6,156 bases of DNA from JBGSWC01 sp041752635 (GTDB lineage: Bacteria; Planctomycetota; Planctomycetia; Pirellulales; Lacipirellulaceae), in contig JBGSWC010000359.1 in assembly GCA_041752635.1 (NCBI GenBank), positions 1 to 6,156 on the forward strand. Reading direction: 5' to 3'. The notes below the pieces were generated by a model, which made no database searches, was not told the DNA's origin, and saw only the letters and a list, made by a program, of their open reading frames with translations. The position numbers and the translations under genes were made by a program. Positions 1 through 4,964 of this stretch are shown here, piece after piece (position 1 is the first letter of the stretch; each line of letters starts with the position of its first letter).

Positions 1-199
1 GTCGGGGCTTGGGGCGGGACCTCGTCGGGCATCGAGTCAACTCCAGTCAGTAGTACGGCAGCAAGAAGCCAAATTCTTCGATGCCAGTATAACCAAACTG
101 ATTGTTGATCGCATTTTTTGTGCCGGCATGTCCCACGATCGCTTGCCCAACAACGCTGGTCGCTTCACGGCCCCACTCGTTCGTTGTTCGAGCCCCGCG
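1..199. other. Left-edge stretch without a supported gene
   Basis: This is the region downstream of the propeller gene. No confident gene or terminator is visible. Two stop-free stretches exist. One is on the plus strand from the window edge (position 2) to a TAA at 220-222. The other is on the minus strand and continues in the propeller frame for about 50 codons after its TGA, ending at 47-49 with the residues GIEEFGFLLPYY. Neither has a start codon with a ribosome site or a recognisable domain. The plus-strand frame could be the tail of a convergent gene that begins outside the window, but stretches this short arise by chance at this base composition. Confidence 0.5.
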
Positions 200-1465
200 T
201 CACTCATTGCCGATGCAGTATAAGTGACCAACGGTTCGCAAGTAGATTTTTCCATCGACGACAGCCGGAGTTGACCATGTTTGTTCGTCGATCACGTTCT
301 TGGCAATGATATTGAGCGTGGGGCCTGGCTCGATGACGTGGGTGGTGCCCCCGTCGTCGACGCAGTAGACCCGGCCACCACTCGTCCAGGGCGAAGCCCA
401 GAACGGCCGGGCGTTGGGGACTCGCTTGCTGTAGAGCGATTTGCCGGTCGCCTGCTCAAGGCAATGGATGATGCCGCCATTCCGCTCGAGCAGGTAGATG
501 TAACCGTTTGACTCGACAGGCGAGGCCATCTGAATGCCGCTCTTGGGGGTTCGCCATTCGACGTAATCGGTCTGTGTAATATCGCCCGACCCGCCAGGTT
601 TGATCGAGAACAGATAGCCACCACCGTCATCTGATCCGCCGCGGCTGCGGAGTTCGGTGCCGACGTAGAGACGGTCGCCGATCGCCAGCGGGGTCGCGGA
701 ACTACGTCCCTTGGCCATGTCGAGTTGCCAAAGCAGCTTGCCATTGTCGGGATCGTGCGAACGGTAGATCATGCCGCCGACAATCAGTTCGTTGCGTTGG
801 CTGTTTTGCCAGATCATTGGCGAGCTGTATTGCGAATTTTCGTCGCGCTTCTCGCGCCACAGTTCGTCGCCCGACTTAGCATCGAGTGCGACGAGAAACG
901 ATTGTTGCTCGTTGTCGACCTGTAAGAACAGTTTGCCAGCGAACAAAACGGGCGAACTCGATGTGCCCCAGTCGGCGCGCATCTCATAGACGCCCAAGTC
1001 TTTGCTCCAAAGTGGCTCGCCCTCGATGTCGAAGCAGTAGAGACCGTGCATGCCAAAATAGGCATAGACCCGCTCGCCATCGGTGACGGGCGTTTCGGTA
1101 GCGTAGGTGTTCGTGCGGTGACGAGGGATGGCTGGTTGGCCAGTTCGTGCGGTGCGACGCCAGCGGGGCTCGCCACTGTTGGCGTCGAGGCACATCACGT
1201 CCCAACGGTAACTTCCGTCGCCCGCTGGAATCGCCGCCGTCAATAAAAGGCGGTCGCCCCACACAACCGGGCACGACCATCCCTCGCCCTCGATCGCGAC
1301 TTTCCACTGCACATTCTTCGTTGCATTCCATTCGAGCGGACATTCAGTAACGCTCACGCCATTCATGTTGTCGCCACGAAATTGCGACCAAGTCTCGGCG
1401 GCCCGCGACACAGCGACGGCGAGCGTCGCCAAGACAAAACTTGCAATCATCGATTTCGGCAGCAT
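200..1465 (-). CDS. Secreted PQQ-like beta-propeller repeat protein (BamB-like fold)
   Basis: The product is a 421-residue exported beta-propeller. Residues 1-22 form a signal peptide with a basic start, a hydrophobic core and an SRA/AE cleavage zone. Next comes WSQFRGDNMNG (26-36), the mature N-terminus typical of planctomycete PQQ-like propellers. Blade motifs of the form (A/C)LDxxxGxxxW recur at about 92-102, 144-153, 193-203, 236-246 and 335-345, with weaker ones near 287-304 and at the C-terminus (HLYCIGNE), which suggests seven or eight blades. No catalytic dehydrogenase signature or haem site is seen, so this is probably a binding or scaffold propeller rather than a quinoprotein enzyme; the role is inferred. 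An ATG start 32 codons further upstream is possible, but those residues are not signal-like. The chosen ATG has AGAGGA seven bases before it. The gene is probably monocistronic. Confidence 0.93.
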   Translation of the reverse strand: MLPKSMIASFVLATLAVAVSRAAETWSQFRGDNMNGVSVTECPLEWNATKNVQWKVAIEGEGWSCPVVWGDRLLLTAAIPAGDGSYRWDVMCLDANSGEPRWRRTARTGQPAIPRHRTNTYATETPVTDGERVYAYFGMHGLYCFDIEGEPLWSKDLGVYEMRADWGTSSSPVLFAGKLFLQVDNEQQSFLVALDAKSGDELWREKRDENSQYSSPMIWQNSQRNELIVGGMIYRSHDPDNGKLLWQLDMAKGRSSATPLAIGDRLYVGTELRSRGGSDDGGGYLFSIKPGGSGDITQTDYVEWRTPKSGIQMASPVESNGYIYLLERNGGIIHCLEQATGKSLYSKRVPNARPFWASPWTSGGRVYCVDDGGTTHVIEPGPTLNIIAKNVIDEQTWSTPAVVDGKIYLRTVGHLYCIGNE

Positions 1466-1472
1466 AACGCGA

Positions 1473-1478
1473 TCCTCT
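1473..1478 (-). promoter_or_regulatory. Shine-Dalgarno site of the propeller gene
   Basis: On the minus strand the hexamer AGAGGA sits seven bases before the ATG at 1465-1463. It is the best ribosome site in the window. It decides the start codon, because the longer frame beginning at 1561 would read through the palindrome and repeat region. Confidence 0.65.
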
Positions 1479-1504
1479 GGCGGAATAGGAACAAACTGAT
1501 TCAC

Positions 1505-1541
1505 CCAACGTCGGCATTGTAGGGCAACAATGCCGACTTGG
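1505..1541. repeat. Palindrome upstream of the propeller gene
   Basis: GTCGGCATTGT (1510-1520) and ACAATGCCGAC (1527-1537) form a perfect 11-bp inverted repeat around a 6-base loop. A single bulged C (1509) allows four further pairs, CCAA with TTGG, giving a stem of about 15 bp. It lies 40-76 bases before the propeller start codon and has no T-run on either side, so it is unlikely to be a standard terminator. It overlaps the candidate promoter at 1516-1544. It could therefore be an operator for a dimeric regulator, a leader hairpin, or a copy of a dispersed palindromic repeat. Confidence 0.75.
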
Positions 1542-1544
1542 CAG
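1516..1544 (-). promoter_or_regulatory. Candidate sigma-70-like promoter of the propeller gene
   Basis: On the minus strand, CTGCCA (1544-1539, 4 of 6 matches to the -35 consensus) is followed after 17 bases by TACAAT (1521-1516, 5 of 6 matches to the -10 consensus). Transcription would start near 1509 and give a leader of about 44 bases. The -10 box lies inside the palindrome. This is a consensus match only, and planctomycete promoters are not well defined. Confidence 0.3.
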
Positions 1545-1567
1545 CCACAGGATTCAGCCACAGGATT
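1542..1567. repeat. 13-bp tandem repeat, two full copies
   Basis: CAGCCACAGGATT occurs twice head to tail (1542-1554 and 1555-1567), with no mismatch. A partial third copy follows (tAGCCA, 1568-1573). It lies just upstream of the candidate -35 box of the propeller gene. It could be slippage-prone sequence or paired regulator sites; nothing in the sequence separates these. Confidence 0.8.
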
Positions 1568-1607
1568 TAGCCATCGTCCTAACCGGACAGCGGCAAGTTA
1601 TTGATCT

Positions 1608-1769
1608 AGGGAACGCAAATAAACGCTGATGCACACCGAATTTTCGCAGATAGTCGTCGGTTGCGCGTAGTTCGTTAACGGCTCAAACGAAAAGAGGTGC
1701 GGCTGTCGGTTTTCATCGCATTTTGCATCGAAATTCATCTGCGTTTATCGGCGTCCATCTGCGTTCCCT
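1608..1769. repeat. Imperfect inverted-repeat pair enclosing about 100 bp
   Basis: The left arm starts at 1608 with AGGGAACGCA and continues aATAAACGCtGAT. The right arm, read on the minus strand from 1769, starts with the same AGGGAACGCA and continues gATGGACGCcGAT. The right arm consists of three 10-bp units: ATCTGCGTTT (1737-1746), ATCGGCGTCC (1747-1756) and ATCTGCGTTC (1757-1766). The enclosed segment codes for nothing convincing, and no clear target-site duplication flanks the pair. From memory, ATCTGCGTT-type strings recur in intergenic DNA of several bacterial groups, so this may be a copy of a dispersed non-coding element. That is inference. Confidence 0.6.
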
Positions 1770-1816
1770 TGAATCAGCAGCATTGCGACATGGCGCTGTC
1801 CAGCTAAGAAAGCACG

Positions 1817-1846
1817 AAAAAAGCACGCCACTTTCGTGGCATGCTT
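1817..1846 (-). terminator. Intrinsic terminator of the dockerin/PEP-CTERM gene
   Basis: Read on the minus strand, AAGCATGCCAC, GAAA and GTGGCGTGCTT form an 11-bp stem. It has a single T-G pair, which is a stable wobble only in minus-strand RNA, and is closed by a GNRA-type GAAA tetraloop. The stem is followed directly by T residues, making a run of six with its last two bases. In plus-strand RNA the same position would be a C-A mismatch. That polarity and the location about 100 bases past the stop at 1944 assign it to the gene starting at 3182. Confidence 0.85.
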
Positions 1847-1927
1847 GTGAATGCGTTGTTGTCTTGTCCAAACAGGGGCGACCATTCGTAACTACAACAA
1901 GCGCTGAAATTCTGAACAGTCCTTGTG

Positions 1928-1957
1928 ATTAACTTCGGCGGCATTAACTTCGGCGAC
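1928..1957. repeat. 15-bp tandem duplication across a stop codon
   Basis: ATTAACTTCGGCGGC (1928-1942) and ATTAACTTCGGCGAC (1943-1957) differ at one base. Together they span the 3' end of the dockerin/PEP-CTERM gene. Since 15 bp is five codons, the last codons and the TAA stop are repeated in frame: RRS-stop, then CRRS-stop. Confidence 0.85.
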
Positions 1958-3182
1958 GAAGTGCGAGACCCGCGACGCCGCCCAATGCGAGCAGGGCCAT
2001 CGTGCTGGGTTCAGGAACGGCACCGCCGTTCAAGCTGCCTGCTGTCAACAAAGCGACGAAGGGATCGATGTCGAGCGTGTCGACCACATCGTCCATGTTG
2101 ATGTCACCCACCGCGAGTGCGTCGACACCAGGGAACGCCGTCGCGTAACCAGCCGGGTCAGTCAGCAACAACACAAACGGATCGATGTCGAGTGTGTCGA
2201 CCGTGCCGTCGTTGTTTGTATCGCCGAGGATGAACATCGGAACGTCGACGAGTGGGGCGACGTCGTCGAATGTATCGCCGAGGCGGAGTTCGTCGTAGGC
2301 GTTGCCGGCGCGCGTCATACCGACCGCCAGCGTATTGAGAGTGCTCTCGTCGATGAACACGACCGTGCTGACCGCGTTGGTGTTGAACTCAGCCTCGCTG
2401 ATCGTCGAGCCTTCAGCAAAAACCGCTCCAGAAAGTGTGTCTTGAGCCTCACCGAACTCATATTTGAGCACAATCAGGTAGTCAGCAATCGCCGTGTCGA
2501 GGTTCGAGACGTCGGTTTTCGAGAATTCGTCGCGGACGCCAAAGATGTATTGAGCGAGCATAACATCAGCCGTGTTAATGCCACTATTGATCGGGGAACC
2601 GTTACCGATGCCCAAGCCATCGGAACCATCGGAGAGCATCAGCGAACGCTCTTCGAAGCCGCCACCCGTGGTGAGGGCAAACGCAGGGGCAAAGAAGAAG
2701 CGGCTGTCTTCGAAGTGCACGACCATGCTAGCCCACAATGTGTTATCGTCGCCCGCCAGCACATCAGCCGTTGCCCCCAATGGGCGTCGGGCGTTGATGC
2801 GGTCTTCAAATTGGTCATTCGAAACGGGCGACAGACCTACATAACCACCCGTTTGTGCCACTCCAGACATGACGCCGTCCCAGTCGGGCTTGTCGAGGCC
2901 CGTAGCACCTGGACGAATTTCGGTCATGCCCAAGGGGCCAAACACACCCGGGATTCCGGCGTTGCTTCCGGAGGTCATATCTTCCCACGGTCCGCCAAAG
3001 CCCATGCCCCCGTTTTTGGCCAGCCCATCGAAGGTGAAGGCAACTGTGTCGTCGATGTGGGTAAAGTTTTTCGTGGGATCGAGTTCGTAATCGAAACCTT
3101 CGTACACCAGCAGAACTGCCTGTGCAGAAGAGGCCAGTCCTGTGAAAAGGACAGCCGAGAGCAAGAAACGAGTCACATTCAT
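1944..3182 (-). CDS. Secreted protein with dockerin-like calcium repeats and PEP-CTERM sorting tail
   Basis: The product has 412 residues. Residues 1-22 (ending SSAQA) are a signal peptide. Residues 23 to about 318 form a long beta-rich extracellular region opening LLVYEGFDY, seen in many planctomycete PEP-CTERM proteins and perhaps LamG/concanavalin-like. Two dockerin-type EF-hand loops follow. GDTNNDGTVDTLDIDPF (from 320) has Asp/Asn at loop positions 1, 3, 5, 9 and 12. GDINMDDVVDTLDIDPF (from 359) has Asp in place of the usual Gly at position 6. The tail 389-412 is VPEPST, a hydrophobic stretch and RRRS, the exosortase recognition signal. By family knowledge it is processed by an exosortase and displayed outside the cell; ligand and role are unknown. 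A TTG start 12 codons upstream is possible, but the signal peptide fits the ATG, with a GGGGG tract ten bases before it. A strong terminator lies downstream. Confidence 0.92.
   Translation of the reverse strand: MNVTRFLLSAVLFTGLASSAQAVLLVYEGFDYELDPTKNFTHIDDTVAFTFDGLAKNGGMGFGGPWEDMTSGSNAGIPGVFGPLGMTEIRPGATGLDKPDWDGVMSGVAQTGGYVGLSPVSNDQFEDRINARRPLGATADVLAGDDNTLWASMVVHFEDSRFFFAPAFALTTGGGFEERSLMLSDGSDGLGIGNGSPINSGINTADVMLAQYIFGVRDEFSKTDVSNLDTAIADYLIVLKYEFGEAQDTLSGAVFAEGSTISEAEFNTNAVSTVVFIDESTLNTLAVGMTRAGNAYDELRLGDTFDDVAPLVDVPMFILGDTNNDGTVDTLDIDPFVLLLTDPAGYATAFPGVDALAVGDINMDDVVDTLDIDPFVALLTAGSLNGGAVPEPSTMALLALGGVAGLALRRRS
2062..2202. repeat. Coding direct repeat encoding the two dockerin-like loops
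   Basis: A 24-bp segment, GGATCGATGTCGAG(C/T)GTGTCGACC, occurs at 2062-2085 and 2179-2202 with one difference. The offset is 117 bp, exactly 39 codons. Both copies encode VDTLDIDP on the minus strand. The near-identity at DNA level points to recent duplication or gene conversion of the repeat unit. Confidence 0.8.
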
Positions 3183-3209
3183 AATAAGAAGACCCCCATA
3201 CAGGCGAAT

Positions 3210-3239
3210 GGCTGACAACGCGGAACAACGACGTCAGCC
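3210..3239 (-). promoter_or_regulatory. Leader hairpin of the dockerin/PEP-CTERM gene
   Basis: GGCTGAC (3210-3216) and GTCAGCC (3233-3239) form a perfect 7-bp inverted repeat with a 16-base loop. It lies 28-57 bases before the start codon and downstream of the candidate promoter. It would form a modest stem in the mRNA leader. It has no T-run and matches no riboswitch I know. Confidence 0.4.
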
Positions 3240-3269
3240 GGAAAATAAAAACCCATCCGTCAAGGTCTG

Positions 3270-3298
3270 AGAATAGCGAGTTGAATTGCGAATTGCAA
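3270..3298 (-). promoter_or_regulatory. Candidate promoter of the dockerin/PEP-CTERM gene
   Basis: On the minus strand, TTGCAA (3298-3293) and TATTCT (3275-3270) are 17 bases apart, each with 4 of 6 matches to the sigma-70 hexamers. The predicted leader is about 80 bases and contains the hairpin at 3210-3239. The surrounding gap 3183-3461 is visibly richer in A and T than the genes and holds no convincing terminator for the gene upstream. Confidence 0.3.
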
Positions 3299-3461
3299 CA
3301 TTTCGTGAACAAATCGGGAAAAAGGCTTTCCTGACAAGTTCAATTGGCTACACACAAGAAGTTACGGGTTATCGGTGTGAGTACGGCAAAACCGACCTGC
3401 CATCCAACAGAGATAGCGCAATATATGACGGAAGTTGCCTCAAATGTAAAATAGGAAATAG

Positions 3462-4202
3462 CTACCGATTTCGTCGAGCGGCCACAAAGCCAACGACACC
3501 AATTGCCAGCAGCGCTAGCGATGCCGGTTCTGGAACGGCGGAAACGATGCCATTGATCGACAAGTTGTCGATCGCCGTATGGTTGCCGGTTTCGTTGTCG
3601 CCGGTGAAATCACCCCCCTTGATCTGAAGCGTATAGCTGCCAGGGGAGGTGAGCGCGATTGGTGCCGCGAAGGTCAGGGTCACGAGCGGCTGCCCTGCGA
3701 CGGTGCCACCCAATACGTCGGCTACCGTGACCGAATCGACCTCGACGTCCGATGGGTCGAACAGTGTGACGGTGAAATCCGACTTCCGGTCGACGTTTTG
3801 GTTCTGACTTCCATTCACGGCAATGTAGTTGAATGTCACATCGGTGAGCGTGACGTTCGTGCCGGCGTTGGGTGTGATGCTGACATCGGTCGTCCAGAAC
3901 GTGTTGCCGTTGCCGGTGTTGATGCCGGGAACAAAGTTGTTTTGCACGAGCGCTGTGTTATTAAAGATCGCCTGCCCGGCGCCAGCTTCGTTTTTTGCCG
4001 ACATGTCGCCCGGATCGAGTACACCATTGAGCGACCAGCCCAGATTTGTCGCCGTATCGTTGGCAACTTCGACCATCGTCAGCGTACGACCATCGAAATT
4101 GGTCGACGCGATCATCGCGGCATGAACGGCGCTAGCCCCAACCACAAAGACCAACAAAGAGAGAGCGAAAATTGGGTTTGTGTTCCGTAGTCGTGCGCCC
4201 AT
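3462..4202 (-). CDS. Small secreted PEP-CTERM sorting-domain protein
   Basis: The product has 246 residues. Residues 1-28 are a signal peptide ending VHA. The mature part (29-222) is rich in Thr, Val, Asn and Gly with alternating hydrophobic residues, including GSYTLQIKGGDFTGDN and HTAIDNLSING, and suggests a beta-sandwich of the kind found in carbohydrate-binding or matrix proteins. No named domain is recognised. The tail 223-246 is VPEPAS, a hydrophobic stretch and ARRNR, the tripartite PEP-CTERM signal. By family knowledge an exosortase removes this tail during export. The ATG at 4202 has GGGGA seven bases upstream. The gene has a near-consensus promoter and a structured leader of its own, and is separated from the next minus-strand gene by 279 bp, so the two PEP-CTERM genes are probably not one operon. 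No exosortase is nearby, which is usual for these proteins. Confidence 0.92.
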   Translation of the reverse strand: MGARLRNTNPIFALSLLVFVVGASAVHAAMIASTNFDGRTLTMVEVANDTATNLGWSLNGVLDPGDMSAKNEAGAGQAIFNNTALVQNNFVPGINTGNGNTFWTTDVSITPNAGTNVTLTDVTFNYIAVNGSQNQNVDRKSDFTVTLFDPSDVEVDSVTVADVLGGTVAGQPLVTLTFAAPIALTSPGSYTLQIKGGDFTGDNETGNHTAIDNLSINGIVSAVPEPASLALLAIGVVGFVAARRNR

Positions 4203-4292
4203 GCCAAAATCCCCAAATTAGTTGTGACTACAAGATGCGATTGAAAAATTAGCGACTCAGCACCGGGTGAGGTGTAACAAGTTAGATAAACG

Positions 4293-4316
4293 GTGAGGGC
4301 CTCCCCCAGCCCTCAC
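4293..4316 (-). promoter_or_regulatory. Stem-loop near the predicted 5' end of the small PEP-CTERM transcript
   Basis: GTGAGGGC (4293-4300) and GCCCTCAC (4309-4316) form a perfect 8-bp GC-rich stem with an 8-base loop. On the minus strand the loop reads TGGGGGAG. It lies just downstream of the candidate promoter, so the mRNA would begin close to this hairpin, with the start codon about 90 bases beyond. A 5'-terminal stem that stabilises the message is one reading. A terminator is less likely: no gene on either strand ends here, and the minus-strand exit (CGTTTATCT) is a poor U-tract. Confidence 0.5.
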
Positions 4317-4325
4317 TACCTTCAT

Positions 4326-4355
4326 TTTGTAATATCGGGTTCCCCCGCCTGTCAA
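4326..4355 (-). promoter_or_regulatory. Candidate strong sigma-70-like promoter of the small PEP-CTERM gene
   Basis: On the minus strand a perfect TTGACA (4355-4350) is followed after 18 bases by TACAAA (4331-4326, 4 of 6 matches). TATTAC at a 15-base spacing is an alternative -10. It is the only exact -35 consensus I noticed in an intergenic region of this window. The predicted leader is about 115 bases. Confidence 0.45.
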
Positions 4356-4397
4356 GCAGTTTTGTGGTTTTTGATAAAGATTCAGCTATTCTTAGTT

Positions 4398-4433
4398 GAT
4401 TCACCGGCAACGCCCATTGCGGGTCGATTCACC
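4398..4433. repeat. Paired GATTCACC sites in the divergent intergenic region
   Basis: GATTCACC occurs at 4398-4405 and again at 4426-4433, 28 bp apart. The two sites flank a small GCAA/TTGC inverted repeat (4407-4410 and 4417-4420). They lie between the two divergent candidate promoters, where a shared regulator could bind. An 8-base repeat is weak evidence. Confidence 0.3.
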
Positions 4434-4458
4434 AGCGTGACGCGAAAGGCTCGGTCGA

Positions 4459-4488
4459 TAGACAGCACAATTTCGGATATCGTAGAAT
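4459..4488 (+). promoter_or_regulatory. Candidate sigma-70-like promoter of the small lysine-rich gene
   Basis: TAGACA (4459-4464, 5 of 6 matches to TTGACA) and TAGAAT (4483-4488, 5 of 6 matches to TATAAT) are 18 bases apart. Transcription would begin near 4495 and give a leader of about 43 bases before the ATG at 4538. It points away from the promoter at 4326-4355, making this a divergent regulatory region. Confidence 0.45.
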
Positions 4489-4537
4489 TGAGCCAACTTC
4501 CCGAGAATCAGGTTCCTATCGTTCAATCGAGACTCTC

Positions 4538-4876
4538 ATGGCATTCGACGACGATTCGGCAAAGTACCTCGAAGAGGTCAAAAAAGGCAAGCCGCGGCGA
4601 TTTGCCATGATTCTCAAGGGAGACAAGGTGATCAGTCTCGTGGTCTACAAGAAGGGTTCGCTCGAGAAGTACAAGAAGCAGGCCCGCGAGGGTGGCAAAG
4701 GACAGTTCTGCTATGGAGTGATCGACGGCAAGGGTCAAAACATTGTGTTCAAGCTTTGCCGCGAAGATGGCTTCGACGAGCCCCCGGGCAAAGAAATCAA
4801 ATTAAAGCAGTACCTGAAGGACGAGGCCGGCGTGCAATTCAAACCCACGTATGAGATTGTTGACCAATTACCGTGA
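4538..4876 (+). CDS. Small lysine-rich cytosolic protein of unknown function
   Basis: The product has 112 residues and I do not recognise the family. It has no signal peptide or membrane segment, so it is probably cytosolic. Nineteen of its 112 residues are Lys, balanced by many Asp and Glu. Alternating strands (RFAMILKG, KVISLVVYKKG, QFCYGVIDGKGQNIVFKLC) followed by a charged C-terminal half (KEIKLKQYLKDEAG) suggest a compact alpha/beta fold. Two Cys (in FCYG and KLCRE) sit on predicted strands. The ATG at 4538 follows a good promoter candidate but has no clear Shine-Dalgarno. The frame is well delimited, its composition is protein-like, and no competing frame has better support. It is followed after 88 bp by the DUF1080 gene on the same strand and may be co-transcribed with it, although a cytosolic and an exported protein need not share a function. 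Confidence 0.82.
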   Translation: MAFDDDSAKYLEEVKKGKPRRFAMILKGDKVISLVVYKKGSLEKYKKQAREGGKGQFCYGVIDGKGQNIVFKLCREDGFDEPPGKEIKLKQYLKDEAGVQFKPTYEIVDQLP

Positions 4877-4964
4877 CGATTTCACTCGGCAAGCTCGCCG
4901 AACGCCTTTGCATTCTCGCTCCCCATCACCGGCGCTAAAAGTGTCGCCTTAAGAAAGTTTCACC

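Noticed and set aside
1466..1561. A longer start for the propeller protein, 32 codons upstream
   Set aside because: The added residues are not signal-like and would be encoded by the palindrome region. The ATG at 1465 has a good AGAGGA site and begins a normal signal peptide.
1723..1932. A 69-codon plus-strand frame in the repeat-rich gap
   Set aside because: It runs through the 10-bp repeats and the terminator hairpin, and it resembles no known protein.
2442..3215. A 257-codon open frame on the plus strand opposite the dockerin/PEP-CTERM gene
   Set aside because: It lies entirely antisense to a gene with signal peptide, dockerin loops and sorting tail. Its translation has no domain and an irregular composition, so it is a shadow frame.
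3286..3627. A 113-codon plus-strand frame from the AT-rich gap into the small PEP-CTERM gene
   Set aside because: Half of it is antisense to the PEP-CTERM coding end, it starts at a TTG without a ribosome site, and its composition is not protein-like.
3579..4190. A 203-codon open frame on the plus strand opposite the small PEP-CTERM gene
   Set aside because: It is antisense to a gene with a clear signal peptide and VPEP tail. It has no ribosome site or recognisable motif.
4886..4901. A small hairpin (TCGGC, six bases, GCCGA) after the small lysine-rich gene
   Set aside because: The stem has only five pairs and no T-run follows, so it does not support a terminator between the two plus-strand genes.
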